Positions 5,899 to 6,034 of a stretch of 6,034 nucleotides of DNA are shown in pieces (position 1 is the first letter of the stretch; every line of letters starts with the position of its first letter). The stretch covers positions 1-6,034 of the forward strand of contig NZ_CALIBB010000065.1 in NCBI RefSeq assembly GCF_938045595.1, written 5' to 3'. The DNA comes from an uncultured Campylobacter sp. Its GTDB lineage: Bacteria; Campylobacterota; Campylobacteria; Campylobacterales; Campylobacteraceae. The notes beneath the pieces were generated by a model that worked only from the letters and a program-made list of their open reading frames with translations, made no database searches and had not been told where the DNA came from. The position numbers and the translations under genes are program-made.

Positions 5899-6034
5899 TT
5901 ATTTGCCGTTTATAAAATCCCTGATATTTTGCGCGATCATTTTTATTAGCCGTTTGCGGGCTTCGATGCTCGCCCATGCGATGTGGGGCGTGATGATGAC
6001 GTTGCGGCGATTTTTCACGCGCAGTAGCGGATGA
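5899..6034 (-). CDS. D-2-hydroxyacid dehydrogenase, C-terminal end (5' part outside window)
   Basis: The last 44 codons of a - strand gene, stop TAA at 5901-5899, running off the right edge. The peptide carries NVIITPHIAWASIEAR, the highly conserved C-terminal motif of NAD-dependent D-2-hydroxyacid dehydrogenases (glycerate/hydroxypyruvate reductase, D-lactate dehydrogenase, phosphoglycerate dehydrogenase group). The His in TPH (codon at 5983-5985) is the catalytic acid/base that pairs with an upstream Glu. The tail, RLIKMIAQNIRDFINGK, is the final helix of the catalytic lobe, and the protein ends without an ACT domain. That disfavours long SerA and fits a glycerate-dehydrogenase-like enzyme. 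The exact substrate cannot be told from this fragment. It is convergent with the PepSY gene and has no evident link to iron uptake. Confidence 0.85.
   Translation of the reverse strand, partial: HPLLRVKNRRNVIITPHIAWASIEARKRLIKMIAQNIRDFINGK

Noticed and set aside
5840..6034. A + strand hydrophobic frame at the right edge that could look like a membrane protein
   Set aside because: The opposite strand encodes the conserved ITPHIAW motif of D-2-hydroxyacid dehydrogenases. The + frame is its shadow.

Overview
The window looks like a chromosomal segment of a Campylobacterota member, most likely a Campylobacter species. The signs are AT-rich intergenic DNA full of TTTAAAATTTTA-type runs, periplasmic binding proteins resembling the Campylobacter CjaA/Peb1A type, and short gaps with AAAGGA-type ribosome sites. 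Coding base composition seems less AT-biased than C. jejuni, so an oral or gut species is plausible, but I cannot name the species.

Left block (1-1259, + strand): two tandem genes for family-3 amino-acid ABC transporter substrate-binding proteins. The first is cut by the window edge and the second is complete. They are paralogues, about 46% identical by hand count without a gap over their shared 145 C-terminal residues. No permease or ATPase gene is present. The gap at 1260-1477 holds a probable intrinsic terminator and smaller hairpins.

Central block (1478-5709): an apparent iron/siderophore uptake unit. A PchR/YbtA-like AraC-family regulator (- strand) is divergent from a TonB-dependent outer-membrane receptor (+). 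The receptor is followed 49 bp later by a PepSY-TM inner-membrane protein of the class that includes siderophore reductases. The 109-bp divergent region is compact. It holds overlapping face-to-face promoter candidates, a Fur-box-like sequence, and a 21-bp-spaced direct repeat next to the receptor -35 element. Together these suggest iron-starvation derepression plus ligand-dependent activation by the AraC protein. A model consistent with the families is that the receptor brings a ferric chelate into the periplasm and the PepSY protein reduces or releases the iron there. No ABC transporter, TonB/ExbBD or siderophore biosynthesis gene is visible here.

Right edge (5710-6034): a 189-bp spacer with a weak terminator and an orphan Shine-Dalgarno-like run, then the C-terminal end of a - strand D-2-hydroxyacid dehydrogenase gene that continues beyond the window.

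I see no CRISPR array, insertion sequence, tRNA or rRNA. No gene family here is clearly new. The most interesting parts are the regulatory architecture of the 2435-2543 region and the receptor/PepSY pairing.
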